64,000 nucleotides of DNA, from contig NW_023503493.1 in the NCBI RefSeq assembly GCF_014529535.1, positions 9,332,001 through 9,396,000 of the forward strand, read 5' to 3'. This DNA is from Bradysia coprophila. Lineage: Eukaryota; Arthropoda; Insecta; Diptera; Sciaridae. A model generated the notes under the pieces. The model worked only from the letters and a program-made list of their open reading frames with translations, did no database searches and was not told where the DNA came from. This document shows positions 38,831 through 50,388 of the stretch, in pieces. A program made the position numbers and the translations under genes. The stretch's first letter is position 1. Every line of letters starts with the position of its first letter.

Positions 38831-39289
38831 TGGCATATTTACTACAGTGAAAATTAGTACGGGTCTCTATAAATTTCTCATTGATCAACCATTCATAAAT
38901 TCCCGACTATGTAGTAATACCACCTGTTAATTAAATTGTTTTTCACACACTATAATGAATAATTGATTGTAGAAGCTGGTTTAAATAAATAAAATGAAGG
39001 GACAAACATTATGAATAATTTCCCGGCATAAGGATACGGGTAAATCACTGTAAATAAACTTGTAATTTGATTTACGTAGAAAGGTCCAAAGGTCAAATGG
39101 TGCGGAACAGTAAAAAAAAAATCTAAAAAAAAGTAATAAAATCCCGAAAATAAAGAGACTCTATCGATCTGGTGAACCCTCGCCTTAAGGAAGACTGCAA
39201 TTTAGATTTATTTCAGGCAATCGTTGATTTACATTATGTTCGAGTCCTGTTGCATTCATGGTGCGTTAAAATGTCTGAAAATTGCGTTT

Positions 39290-39365
39290 AGAGCAGGGAA
39301 AACGTTTTCCCTTAGGAGATTGGGGAAATGTTGGAAAATTTAAGAAGATATAGGAAAAGGAAATT
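39290..39365. repeat. GGGAAAA motif patch
   Basis: GGGAAAACGTTTTCCC palindrome followed by GGGGAAATGTTGGAAAATTTAAG. Same style as the stack at 19340-19480. Confidence 0.4.
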
Positions 39366-39591
39366 GTACCCAAAAATAGACCCTGTTCACCAGACATACA
39401 CAAAATGATTGAAAAATGTTAACATATAGTATGAACCTGATGTCTGGGCGTAATAGTAAGAATATTTGTTGAATTTTTTAGTGAAATTTAGTGAAACATT
39501 GCCCTGCCTAATCATTGATCAGGACTTTTCATGCACTTTACATAATCTCACGACCTGTATACAAGGCTTTATTTTGTTATGTAAATAAGGG

Positions 39592-39733
39592 TATTTCTTC
39601 CAGTTACGAGCCCCCGCTTAGTTACGAGAACTCTATTGTCTTTTCTTTTGTTCGTTTAAAATTTTTCGAATGAACAAAGGAAAAGACAATAGAGTTGCCT
39701 TAACTAAGTGGGGGCTCGTAACTGGAAGAAATA
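39592..39733. mobile_element. Near-perfect palindromic MITE (142 bp)
   Basis: TATTTCTTCCAGTTACGAGC at the left is mirrored by GCTCGTAACTGGAAGAAATA at the right. Pairing continues through CAACTCTATTGTCTTTTC-like inner sequence almost to the centre, with a few mismatches. Confidence 0.8.
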
Positions 39734-40343
39734 CATTTTTCCACACAAGCTAAAAGATTTGACAGCCGGACCAGAAAAACATCTCATTAGCCCAATATCC
39801 CACATTCCCCGGAGTCAGAGCAGGCCTACTGGCACATACATTATGAAAATTTCATTTCACCGACTGGTTGCATAACTTAAGATAGAAAGAAAGACGATAA
39901 CACAAAACTCCCCTTCAAGGCATTTTTCAAAAAAACCCATGAAAGTTTTACTTTTCGTCACTGGGTTGAGAAAATTTACAATGTCGTCTCACAGCAACAT
40001 GTTAAAAAAATTGACAGACGTAACAGACGAAAATGGAGAGAAGGTCTAACTAACTAACTGAAAAATAATAGTCTGTTGTCAGTATTTCGGTCAGGATGGA
40101 CCCGAAATTTTAACTAGCATTCATTTCGAGTTGATATTCAAGAGATACGGTAAAACTTGGGAGATCTCAGTTTAAGTACAATTTATTTCAGTCCAGTCAC
40201 TCACTCAATATTCATATCAAAATAAATAAATTTTTCCTCGTTTTGCTTACACATTAACTTAATGCTACTATCACGGTACTTCTTTATACTTTTACGGCAC
40301 AGATTTAACATCGATACATCGTTTCAGTCTAGTCGCAGCAACA

Positions 40344-41038
40344 TCATTTTGAGTAAACGTATCCCTGGATCTCTTCATTGTTAGCGTGTTGCATTATTTT
40401 ACCCGGTTTGTATCCACAGCTACCAATTTCCTGAATCGGGTCCTCACTACATGGCCGTTCATTTACTTCAGCTTCGACGAATTGGTGAACGGCAAAGCTC
40501 GGATCAACCTGCTTCTGTACAACATATCCCATTTGATTGTAATTCAAGTATCCAAGACCACAATTCGGTTTCGAATCCTCCTCAATTTCCTCCTCCTCTT
40601 CTTCTTCAATTTCTTCTTCCTTCTTGTGCTTACGGCGGCACGGAATGTCTCTCAATTCCACGACTTTAGCGTCAAAGGTTGAAAGCTTTTCTTCGGGAAT
40701 ATTTGGAACCGGTTTGATACTTTCGGCATTGGTTGGTGTTTTCTTGAATCCAAAAGCCAATTTTTCCTCCGGTACCGTGACGGTCGCCCGATGTGCCGAC
40801 TTATATGCAAGACTCATACTTACTGGATCGACTGGGATCAGTGAGGAGAAACTGTTTGGTGATGAAAAGGAATTAATTTAGAAAGTGACCTTTACACGAG
40901 TGGCTTGTTAATTTACTCTTCTTTTACGATCTGATTTGGTGTGTACACATTCGATTCAAAATCAGCGGCAATTGTTCGTCCACAGTCACCACTCTCAGCT
41001 ACTACGGGTGATGATATAACTGATGCAGGATTCTTGTG
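40344..41038 (-). CDS. Acidic low-complexity protein, 5' exon missing; cluster member
   Basis: Two coding exons, 41038-40917 and 40851-40344, joined by a 65-bp GT-AG intron (phase 2), give at least 209 residues to a stop after GYVYSK. The first begins in phase 0 after TTTCCAG and has no ATG (an in-frame TGA lies just upstream), so an initiating exon must exist elsewhere. Visible features are four spaced cysteines in the second exon (IPCRRK, PNCGLG, RPCSED, GSCGYK) plus one in the first (GDCGRT), two PEEKL motifs, and a Lys-rich then very acidic stretch (KKEEEIEEEEEEEIEED). A signal exon in the right phase lies at 42009-41953, ahead of the next gene, and could be shared. No family recognised; context suggests a secreted structural protein. 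Confidence 0.6.
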
Positions 41039-41091
41039 CTGGAAACGAAATATTCGAATTGCCGTTAATGAGACTCATCCCATCGAAATGA

Positions 41092-41211
41092 ATGCAGAAA
41101 CAGGAAATGTGGTACGTTAGCGAATCATAAAAAAATGTTTCCCAACTAAGCTGACGGAAAATTTCAGTTTGTTTATGATTCGCTGGTACGTCTCGTGTGT
41201 CCCCTGTATTA
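41092..41211. mobile_element. MITE family M1, copy b
   Basis: ATGCAGAAACAGGAAATGTG...GCGAATCATAAA mirrors TTTATGATTCGCTGG...GTCCCCTGTATTA. It lies between two minus-strand genes, just upstream of the exon at 41038. Confidence 0.65.
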
Positions 41212-41369
41212 ATTGAGCAACGTATGCAATAAAAACACTTTGGGTTGGTGGTTTACTTCAAAATCAACATTTTATTACTCCTTCCCAAAATGCTTTTACA
41301 ATTTGTCAAAATAAATAAAGTTAAAAAAAATCAATAAATTAGGGACGAAAACTGCAAAGATCAGCTCAT

Positions 41370-42009
41370 TCACGTAATAACAGGACTATCATCGATATCA
41401 ATTTGAACGATTTCATTTCTGTTAGCCGGTTGTGCTCTCGCCATAATGCGAGAATTCAATGAAATTCCCATTCCACCGGTGCCAGGCGCTGCTAACTGTC
41501 CGAAACCACCTCTTAAACCGAACAATCCTAACATTCCCCTTCTTCCCCGACCTCGGTTAACAAATCGATTAGCTCGATCGTTAACGACTTGGTTAGCGTT
41601 AGCACCTACTTGACATCCACATGGTGGCCGAATGGCTGGTACAACGGCAGAATTTCCACAGGAGCAACGATCACCCACTGGACTGAATGCTTGCCGATTC
41701 ACTGACGATGGATTGGAACATGTGCATGTTCGCTGTTGTGCTGGTGTTGGTCTGGCCTGGAAACGAGGTGGCAACTGTTGCGGTCGAGGCACACGGGTCA
41801 ACGAACATGAACAGTAATCTTCACCTTCAGCACCACAAGCACATTGCGCAGAAATCTATAAGTATTCGAAAACGGTTAGATGTTAACAGCAAATTTTCGT
41901 AAATTATTTTCGCGAAGTTTGCCCCACAAAAATAGCTTTTGTGCTAACTGACCTGTGCAACAGCAATCGATACGACAATGCATCCAACTAAAAGTAGCTT
42001 AAAATGCAT
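41370..42009 (-). CDS. Secreted protein with five Cys-x-Cys motifs
   Basis: Two exons, 42009-41953 and 41855-41370, joined in phase 0 by a 97-bp intron (CAG/GTCAGT...TTATAG), give 180 aa. Exon 1 is exactly a signal peptide, MHFKLLLVGCIVVSIAVAQ. The first 85 mature residues contain five Cys-x-Cys pairs (QCACG, YCSCS, TCTCS, RCSCG, PCGCQ) separated by Pro/Arg/Gln-rich linkers. Then comes an Asn/Arg/Gly-rich, Gly-Leu-Phe segment (GMLGLFGLRGGFGQL) and an acidic end (VQIDIDDSPVIT). A TATA box lies at 42108-42114, about 100 bp upstream of the ATG. Paired cysteines with Gly-rich tracts fit a cross-linked extracellular matrix or eggshell protein; I do not recognise a named orthologue. Confidence 0.75.
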
Positions 42010-42107
42010 TTTCTCGTTTAAAAAAATACTTTTTTTTTGTGATTCCAAGAACTTAACACTAATAAGATCAGATATCTATTGATAATAACGACAAACATTA
42101 CCGATCA

Positions 42108-42114
42108 TTTTATA
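42108..42114 (-). promoter_or_regulatory. TATA box of the Cys-x-Cys gene at 41370-42009
   Basis: CCTATAAAATG on the minus strand, followed about 30 bp later by an initiator-like TCAATA and about 100 bp later by the ATG. Confidence 0.6.
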
Positions 42115-43228
42115 GGAAGATCAAATGTCTTCGGCTGGATATTTTCCAGCAGATCAAAACGACATAGTGACACACACCACATCGTAAAAAATAAAATAAA
42201 TTTTCTGCTGACATTGTAAATGTTTTCACATAATCCGATCTAATTTTCGAGCTCGAATTATTCGTATTAAAGAAAGACAATAAGAAATTGTTTGATAAAC
42301 AAAAAGGTGATAGAGTTATAGTCCGTGCGCCTCTGTGTTAAACATCAAAGTAGCTCGGAGGCGTTCGATCTCTATTGGAATACTAGCGCTGAAAAGTCAA
42401 CATTTTGGAACTTGGTGCACAAGATCAGTGAATCCAACCGGTAGAAAATTTGTATTTCGCAACTCAGTGACGAGAAGTAAAATTTTCATTGTCTTTCTTG
42501 AGAAAAACATTGAATGTAATTAGGTGAAATCAATCTGAAATCAATTTCTGAAAATCTTCGATCAAATGAAGTAATAGATCAGATAATAAAACTGTTAATA
42601 TGCTTGCCGTCTGTGACAGGTTAAACAGCTTAAAAAACATTTATCAGTCGGTTGCACAAATAACTATTTGCTTCGTTAGGCATGTCTAAAAGAGAATTAT
42701 CACATACCAATTTTCCGAGCGGGAAAACAATCAGAGGAAGTGGGCTCTGGCTTTATCTTCACTCGATCTAATAGAAGTTTAAAGTTTGATAAATTACTAA
42801 TTCATCAATTAGAGTAGTGGTTAATTCGATCAAATCGACTGTAGATTTCATAATCGATAAGGTAGATAAAATCAAAGTATATAAACACTGAAGGTATCGC
42901 AGACCCTCAGAGAATAGCAAGAAATACGGATCCCGACTTTCGGGTGTATAAAAGATTTATTATGTTGCATCTCTGAGGTTTGGCGTAATAATGTTGTCAG
43001 AACTGCGTTGCTCAGTATAAAATTTTCTATGTTAAGTATTGAGCTGCGTGAGATGCAACGTGAATTTTTCTCGATTTTACTTGTGTCCAACGTTATGAAA
43101 ATTATATTCACCCGAAAGCAGTGATCCGCGTGTTTTTGCGGATCTGCGGTACCTTCAGTGTTTACATACTTTGGATAAAATAGGAAGTAAAAAATAAAAT
43201 GACAGAAATTGGTATTTGAATGAGTAGT

Positions 43229-43525
43229 TAAATGCAGGAAGGGGACATGTGACATTAGTGAATTATAAGGAAAATGGAAATTAATTGTTTTTGCTTCTTT
43301 TTTAAAGCTGACGAAAGCACGCTGAAAGTAGGTAGATTGTCAGTGATATTATTTGTAGAACCAACGCGCTTCAAACATGAGTGATACTCTAAATAGGACA
43401 ATGAAACTTGAAACACTGTAAAAAAACCTTTTTATACAAAATAGTATTCTATTTGGCGGTAAATTGTCCAACTTACATTTTTCTTATAATTCGCTAATGT
43501 GACATGTCTCCTTTCTGTATTTACT
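43229..43525. mobile_element. MITE family M1, copy c
   Basis: AAATGCAGGAAGGGGACATG...TTAGTGAATTATAAGG at the left; CTTATAATTCGCTAATGTGA...CTTTCTGTATTTA at the right. Longest copy seen (about 297 bp). Confidence 0.7.
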
Positions 43526-44951
43526 CAGACTGAAACAGTGTTTACCAGAATTGTGTGCAAAACTTACATTTCTTGCACTCCCCAAAAAAAGGAATTCGCA
43601 GAATGACCAATCATACAGCAATATTGCTCTTGAAATATTTTCCCGGCACCAATATACACTGTTCATTTTCAGAGTTAAATTGCTGTTGCGCTGATATACG
43701 TTCAATTTCATTCATCTAAATTTATTCATGTTTGCAACTTCATATTGAATGCATTGAAGAATAAATCCAAAGTAACACTTTTTTTATGTACGTACACCCA
43801 GACTACAGTGTACTGGCCGCTTTAATTGGAAATCATCAACTTAGTGTATACGAACGATACACTAATCAGGTAATGTTTACAGTGATGATTCATAGTAAAT
43901 AATTCAAAAACTCTGTTTACATTTATAACTCGCTGTTCGTTAAATTGTTGAATTATTGTAAAGTGGTTTCGATTCGAAGCGTTGAGGTCAAGTTTATGTT
44001 GATGTTAAACACGTGACTGTACATTTTCTGTACTTCATGGTATGACGAAATTATTCCTATAATTATTATGTACAAGACCTGAGTATATAGAATTGTTAGT
44101 TCAAGAAGAAAAAATTAATTTAAAAAAAATTGTTCGATTTTAGTGTAAAAACCGAATCGTCATAAGGGCAATCACTGTTTTTCTGTTCGGTGTTAAGGGA
44201 AACTTTAAACAGCAATCATCTACTAAGTTACAAGCGTTACGATAGATTTAGAAAATGTAGAGTAAAGTTGCTATAGATGGCCGCTATCACAGCTCTGCTC
44301 CTAGAATTAACACTGAATTGAAAGGGTCAAATATGGAGGCTTTAGTGAAAATAGCTACCGCTTAGGATTGTTTGTATTGTATGTTTTAACTCATACAACA
44401 AAAACAAATAATAATCTATCTTTACAAAAGAAACGCAGTGACTTCATCGGCCTCCGAATATTTTCTGTGCTCATGCTGGAAGCAGTGCTGTGCAGTTTTT
44501 CATAAATATTTATAAAAAACCTTCACCTTAAAGCTAAGTATACAATCAGCTGTGAAATAAATTTTGACAGAAAATGTGTGGACTATCTGTCATTACTTAA
44601 CTGCTAGCGAAAAAAGTCGTAGAAAACCCTTAGATTTTCTGCCAAAACAACGCACTTCAATCAAACGTGCTTCGTGTGACAGCTGCCAAATAGAGTACTA
44701 TTTTGTGTGAAAAATGTTTACAGATTTTTTTACAGTACCAAAATTTCTTCGGTACACTGTCCCGTTTCAGTACTCTATTAAGTGTACCACTCAGGCTTGA
44801 AGTACGTTGGTCAAAATTTTATTTCGCCGCTGATTGTAGCTTTAACTAACTTAGCTTAAACATCACGAGCCAATTTGGATTTCCATCGCTCAACAGAAAG
44901 GAAGCTTATAACAAATATACCAAATTGTTACACTGTCCAACCCAAACGAGC

Positions 44952-46199
44952 TAAGAGTGATATCGCCAAAACTTGAACCAATTTGAAAACAATGGTTCGG
45001 CGATCCAGGCAAGCTATAGCTCGTTTGAATCGTCTTTCAATTCTAAGGAATAGGGATCTTTTAGTTTTTCTGTTAATTTCCCATTTTCGGAGTGAACACG
45101 TGAAAAGTCATAGCATGTCAAGGGGTGGTGAAAACAGTTTTTTTGTGATAGCTCAAGATAGAAATGTTTCTAAAAGTTGAAAATTTGTAGGAATATAGGC
45201 CTTTGGCAGACCTTCATAAAGAGTATAATCATCGGTATGGGCCGCCACCCGTTCTAGACTTATGACTCAAAATATGGTCAATGTTTGGTCAGTGCTACTG
45301 GCTTGCAACAGAATTTATCCGCGGAACTGACTATAGGGTGTTGTAGCTGGACTTACCCTCTTTCATTCCACGTATAAAAAACCCCAGATAAATTCTGTTG
45401 CAAGCCATAAAGTTAGTTGAAGTAAAATGTCGCTGCAGGAGACCCATATTTTTCAGTGTTTTCAACTTGTTTTTGGTCTTCAAACAGGCTGGAGCGATGG
45501 GAATGAAATAAACTAAATCAAAATTACATGCTCAGCTCGAAATTGTCCTGAACCGAGCGATCACTGGTCTTAAAAAGTTTGCTTTCCTCCTACTTCGTAG
45601 TAGGTGGAAAACCTCATATCTTTGACTTCACAAAATGAACAGAAACTCATTTGCTTGCTACGAATATAGGTTTATTGTAAAGCAGAGATGCGCAGCGTTC
45701 GTTTACAGTCAATAAATGGCCACTCAAGATGTAATTTGTGCTTCACAAGAGGTCTGGGGTTTTTTATATGTGGAATGAAAGAGGGTAAGTTTAGCTACAA
45801 CACCCTATAGCCAGTTCCGCGGATAAATTCTGTTGCAAGCCAGTAGGACTGTCCAAACATTCACCATATTTTGAGTCATAGGTCTAGAACGGGTGGCGGC
45901 CCATACCGATGATTATACTCTTTATGTAGGTCTGCCCAAGGCCTATATTCCTACAAATTTTCAACTTTTAGAAACATTTCTATCTTGAGCTATCACAAAA
46001 AAACTGTTTTCACCACCCCTTGACATGCTATGACTTTTCACGTGTTCACTCCGAAAATGGGAAATTAACAGAAAAACTAAAAGATCCCTATTCCTTAGAA
46101 TTGAAAGACGATTCAAACGAGCTATAGCTTGCCTGGATCGCCGAACCATTGTATTTATTTTCACCAAAATTGGTTGAAGTTTTGGCGATATCACTCTTA
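44952..46199. mobile_element. Long inverted-repeat element, copy 2 (1248 bp)
   Basis: Arms of about 430-440 bp, starting TAAGAGTGATATCGCCAAAA and mirrored at the right end, enclose a loop of about 370 bp. Identical 65-residue frames on opposite strands (starting at 44983 and ending near 45961) come from the arms and are not genes. AGC flanks both ends, a possible 3-bp target duplication that copy 1 does not show. Confidence 0.8.
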
Positions 46200-47357
46200 A
46201 GCCCAGTGAATCAGCCAAAGTTGACCAAAGTTTAACAATTAGGAACAGACGTTTGACCTTGTGTCGCTCTAACGAGAACTAGGTAGGACTTTCATCACAG
46301 ATTAGAAATGATCCTTCTCTTGTAGCAGGAACGCGGCCATACAGGATTTTCAAGGCAAGCTTATCACAGAAAACATATTTCATAGAAAAATTGAGGAAGA
46401 AAAAAACTAGTGAAGCCATTAGTAGCTAAGGAACTGTACATTGGAACAATGAAAATGATTTTTGTTTCAATAAACTTCAGGAATATCTTTTTTTCTATAG
46501 TAACGTGAATCATTAAGGTAACCGGAAATCCCTAATATCGTTAGCTAGTTCCAATTTAATTCCCTTAATGAATTATATTACCTTAATTCCCAGCTGATCT
46601 CTAAACAGTTACTGTTACGAAGTAATTCCAGTGCACCGTAAAAATGTGCTACAGAATAGAGATTATAACTTTGAAAATATGTTCAATTTTACCATCGGAT
46701 CTATTACTTCATTATGATTTAAGTGTTTTCAAATAAATCTCAAACATAAAATATTCTGTATGAATCTGTTGCAAATACTCAAGGTCAGTAGACCTAACAC
46801 ACCCAAATGAGTCTCGCGTTTGCAATTTGTTGACTCGGAACAGATCAGGTATTTCTGTGTACAGACAATAAAAAGGGACTCTAAATGTCAAAAGTAAAGG
46901 GACTCATAACGTCAAAAGCAAAGCAAAATTGACGTTTTCGTGTTGGTTTTGTGAGTGTGATATGATATAATTTTTCAATGATTCCTCTGGGTAGTCTACC
47001 TCTATGGGTATCCCTTGCTTTGAAATAGGAATTCAGGTCGACCTGAAAATATCTCAGTTCAAAATGACCAGAATCTACCGTCTGAAAACCAGCGGAAGTT
47101 CAGCTAAATCAAGTCAGAGATTTTCGGATATCTGAAGAAATCCAAGATTACCTGAAATCTGACTTAATTTAAGTAATATCTTCATTATACTGATACTACC
47201 AGTGTCGGGACGACTGGCTTCATTCCCCTAGTAACGTAACGCATATTCTCAACGAATATACAGCTAAACGAATCCCTACTCTCCGGCCCACTTCTCATCG
47301 TTTGCATATTCTCTAATTAAATATTTTTTTTTGTAATTAATGAAAATACCAACACTA

Positions 47358-47363
47358 TCACGT
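47358..47363 (+). promoter_or_regulatory. TCACGT hexamer upstream of the 47.7-kb gene
   Basis: Lies about 195 bp upstream of the inferred start site. TCACGT is the established conserved element of dipteran and moth chorion promoters, though usually nearer the start. Confidence 0.3.
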
Positions 47364-47522
47364 ACAGTCTTTCGCGATTAACCTTAACCGCTGTATATTG
47401 TTTGTGCCACAATTATTGCAGAGTTGACCGTTTTGCGCTTCAAAATAAATTTTCAAATCTTTCATTGAATCGTCAATGAAATACACAGCAAAAAAATGCA
47501 GACGCATTCAATTCACTCGAAT

Positions 47523-47560
47523 TATAAAAACGGCTACGTGCCATCGAGATTAAATCAGTT
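47523..47560 (+). promoter_or_regulatory. Core promoter: TATAAAAA plus TCAGTT initiator
   Basis: TATAAAAA at 47523-47530 and TCAGTT at 47555-47560 have the spacing of a canonical arthropod core promoter, about 105 bp upstream of the ATG at 47663. Confidence 0.75.
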
Positions 47561-47662
47561 GTTGCATCACAAGTCGAATAAGTGCATCTTTGGTGAAGTG
47601 TCCACAGAGAAGAATTACCACGGAGGACTTTAGTTATTACGTTAAACTCTATACAGTGTGCA

Positions 47663-49980
47663 ATGAATAAGACATCAGTGGCGGTAGTGCTATTCTCGCT
47701 GATAGCACTGATAAACGCTCAATGTTCGTGCCAATCGAAACCCCCTGTGGATATAAAATATCCAGGCGAAGCTTGCGAATGTAGTCGCCAGTTACCCATT
47801 CGTATGGAAGTGCCGAAAATCACTGAACATCGGGATGCACATTACGATTACGGATTTACGATTGAACGACCACAAGAAGCACCGGCTGAGGTGAAGTACA
47901 CATTCGATTTCCATATGGAGAAACCGAAACCGCTACCAACAGCCTCATTGTGAGTATAGCAAGAACATTTTCGTTTAATTGTGACAGTGAAGTGAATGTG
48001 TGTGCTTTTCAGGGCAACATATGCATTTGAGGTACAAAGGCCTGTTGAGAAAGCAGCTGAACAACCTCGGTACACCTTCGACTATCAAATTCAGACGCCG
48101 GTTGTTGCTAAAAGTGGACCATCTAACTTAGAAGGATTATTCGCTCACGTGGACAAAGTTGTGATTCAAAAGCAAGGTAACGTTGAGTGCCGTTGAGTCT
48201 TGTACTTCAAGCGTAAAGCTTTCGGCAAAAGTTTAACAAAGGTCGAAAAGTGGTGTAAAGCAACCACTGAATGCGATATTGCTCGTTTGTGTCTTTGCTA
48301 AACTTTTGGCCTAAATGCATGAGCTGCCCGCAAAGACCATTGCTCAGGAAATAATTTCTGTTTTTAGATTGTCAAGACAAGAACAGTTGTCAGTGCAGTG
48401 GCTTTAAGCCAACAATTGATCTCCTTCAACGCTGCCCAAAGCATGGACATCTCTATCAATACGGAGGACCACTCTTCCCCAACCAACAAAGGTATAATAC
48501 AGATTTCCGTTCTATTGAACAGCCAATTCCCTATCTGGCTCTCCCATCGTCTGACCGTCCGAAGCGAAATGTTGCCAACCCGATGCCCATCACAATTAAA
48601 GGACTTTTGCCGGGACTACGTCCGAATAATCAAATATTGAAAGTGCCACAGCCAGTCGAAGACAAAGATCAAAGTCGAATCGAACAGATTATCAAGCAAA
48701 ATTTCGGGGTAGATCCCACCGAAAATATTGACGAATTGTTGAGACCGAAGCCACTCGGTCCCGCGCAAAAAATTGATGTTGAAGAGGAAAAACCAAAAGT
48801 GCTCGAAGTGTCGACAACAGCAGTAACAGCTGAATTTCTCTCAAAAATTAAACCGAAACTGGACGAAGCTAGAGCCAATTTTAGACGCCAAATTACGAAA
48901 ATCGTTAACAAAGCCCGATTGGACACGATCAAAGCCAATCATGTGATGCAGAAACGGTCAACTGAATCTGAGTCGTCTGACGAGGGTGAATTCATTAGTG
49001 AAAGTTTTGAAGAAAGCTACGATCCCATTTGGATATCCGATGTGAGTGTTGAAGACGAGGGCACCGAAAATGGTATCGAATCGAAATCGGTTAACGATGA
49101 CGATAGACCAACACCAAGTAGCGATAGATTTCGTAAGCACTGCGATCGATGCGGTGAATTAGCCAAGAAATTTCCCTGTCCATCATGTGGAGGCATTCCA
49201 CTCGAAGCATCACCGCCAAATGTCCACCTGAACCAGGGAGTCCCAATTCGTTACGCTCCCCAGTACCAACCACAACCGAGATATGTTTCCGATCGGTTCA
49301 GTCCTGACGATGCCACGGTTGGAAGTTTCCATGGTCAACCAGCGTACGGTGAATTGCAAGACATTATATCGAAAAATTCGGAGGCAATGCACCTACAAAA
49401 TCGTGGAGTTGATTCCGGGCATTTACTACAACCAATGAATTTCGAACATGCCTCCGCCGCTATTCGGTTTATTCAAGAGCTCACGCAACGGAGTAACCAG
49501 TACAACGAAGATTATCATTCGAATCGCAATGCACATGATGCTGGTGCACAGAATTTCCATAGTAAACGCAGTTTCAAAATCGTACCCATAGCGGAAAAGG
49601 ATGACGGCAGCGTGTTTGTGAAAATCTCACCAGTATCAGACGCCGAATGGGATGCTGAATCGAAAATTAACGAAAAAACGAAAAGCCAAAGTCCATCAGG
49701 CCACGCGAAAAACTCCAAAGGCGATGACAACAAAGGCATGAAGAAGGTAGCATCGAAGATCAATGAAAATGTAGATTTCGTTAACGGAAATCAAAAAACA
49801 ACAAATTTCGAGAAATTCGTTCGAAACGGTAAAAAGTATGAAATACTGGCATTGAACGGGAGTGACGAAGAAAGTACTGGCTCAGTCGAAGATTTTGAAA
49901 TTCTAAAATATATTTACGAAGTGAATCGAAAAGGAAACAATACATTACAAAGGACAATACATCCGACAACAACAAATTGA
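47663..49980 (+). CDS. Large secreted Cys-x-Cys / acidic protein (687 aa)
   Basis: Exons 47663-47949, 48013-48176 and 48368-49980 join in phases 2 and 1 across short GT-AG introns and give 687 aa. Residues 1-19 (MNKTSVAVVLFSLIALINA) are a signal peptide. Cys-x-Cys motifs follow at once (QCSCQ, ACECS) and recur in exon 3 (SCQCSG). Exons 1-2 hold four repeats of a Tyr-x-Phe strand-like unit (YDYGFTIERP, YTFDFHMEKP, YAFEVQRP, YTFDYQIQTP). Exon 3 begins with a Pro/Tyr-rich segment, then charged helical sequence (FLSKIKPKLDEARANF), a dibasic site (MQKRSTE), a Ser/Glu/Asp-rich block, a paired CDRC...CPSC motif and further charged sequence. No enzymatic signature. Likely an extracellular structural protein; the link to eggshell is inference from context. 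Confidence 0.82.
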
Positions 49981-50388
49981 CAAACAGTTACGCCCGAGTG
50001 GAAACATAGATCCATTTACCTTTCTAGTCTGTAGTTGTGGAGCGCAACTCCATTTAGTTTTATAACGGTTTTTTCTTCGTTGAGAAGCGATCTCGTTTTG
50101 TAAAATAATTTCGTTTTTTTTGTAAAATACAATTTTTTATAATGGAAATTTGACTTATATTTTCTCTCGTCTTCCTTTTGTTCTAGGGCACCATGGTATT
50201 GAAGTGGAGTTTATCCATCCATGTAGGTGATTCCCCTGATGTGATCGTAACGTGATCACATTGTGTTGTGTGCTTAGTTTATGACTATTGGAATAAAAAT
50301 TTTGTTTTCGATAAAAAATGAGTTTCAATCGGAGACCAAAAGAAATCGTGGACCATCTCCACCGTGTGCCGTAACTCAATAAGTTATA

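Larger units (their letters stand above)
42010..47522. other. Gene-poor stretch with three elements
   Basis: No coding exon supported. Contains an M2-like fragment (about 42500-42625, with AATGAAGTAATAGATC and GCCGTCTGTGACAGGTTAA), MITE M1 copy c (43229-43525), the long inverted-repeat element (44952-46199) and an ACCTGAAA-type motif patch (47030-47175). Confidence 0.55.

Noticed and set aside
40344-42009. Merging the 40.3-kb and 41.4-kb genes into one reading frame
   Set aside because: No phase-0 donor was found in the 41.4-kb second exon before its stop; sharing of only the signal exon remains possible.
44983-46218. Identical Arg-rich frames (TMVRRSRQAIARLNRLSIL) on both strands
   Set aside because: Produced by the two arms of the long inverted-repeat element; no independent support for translation.
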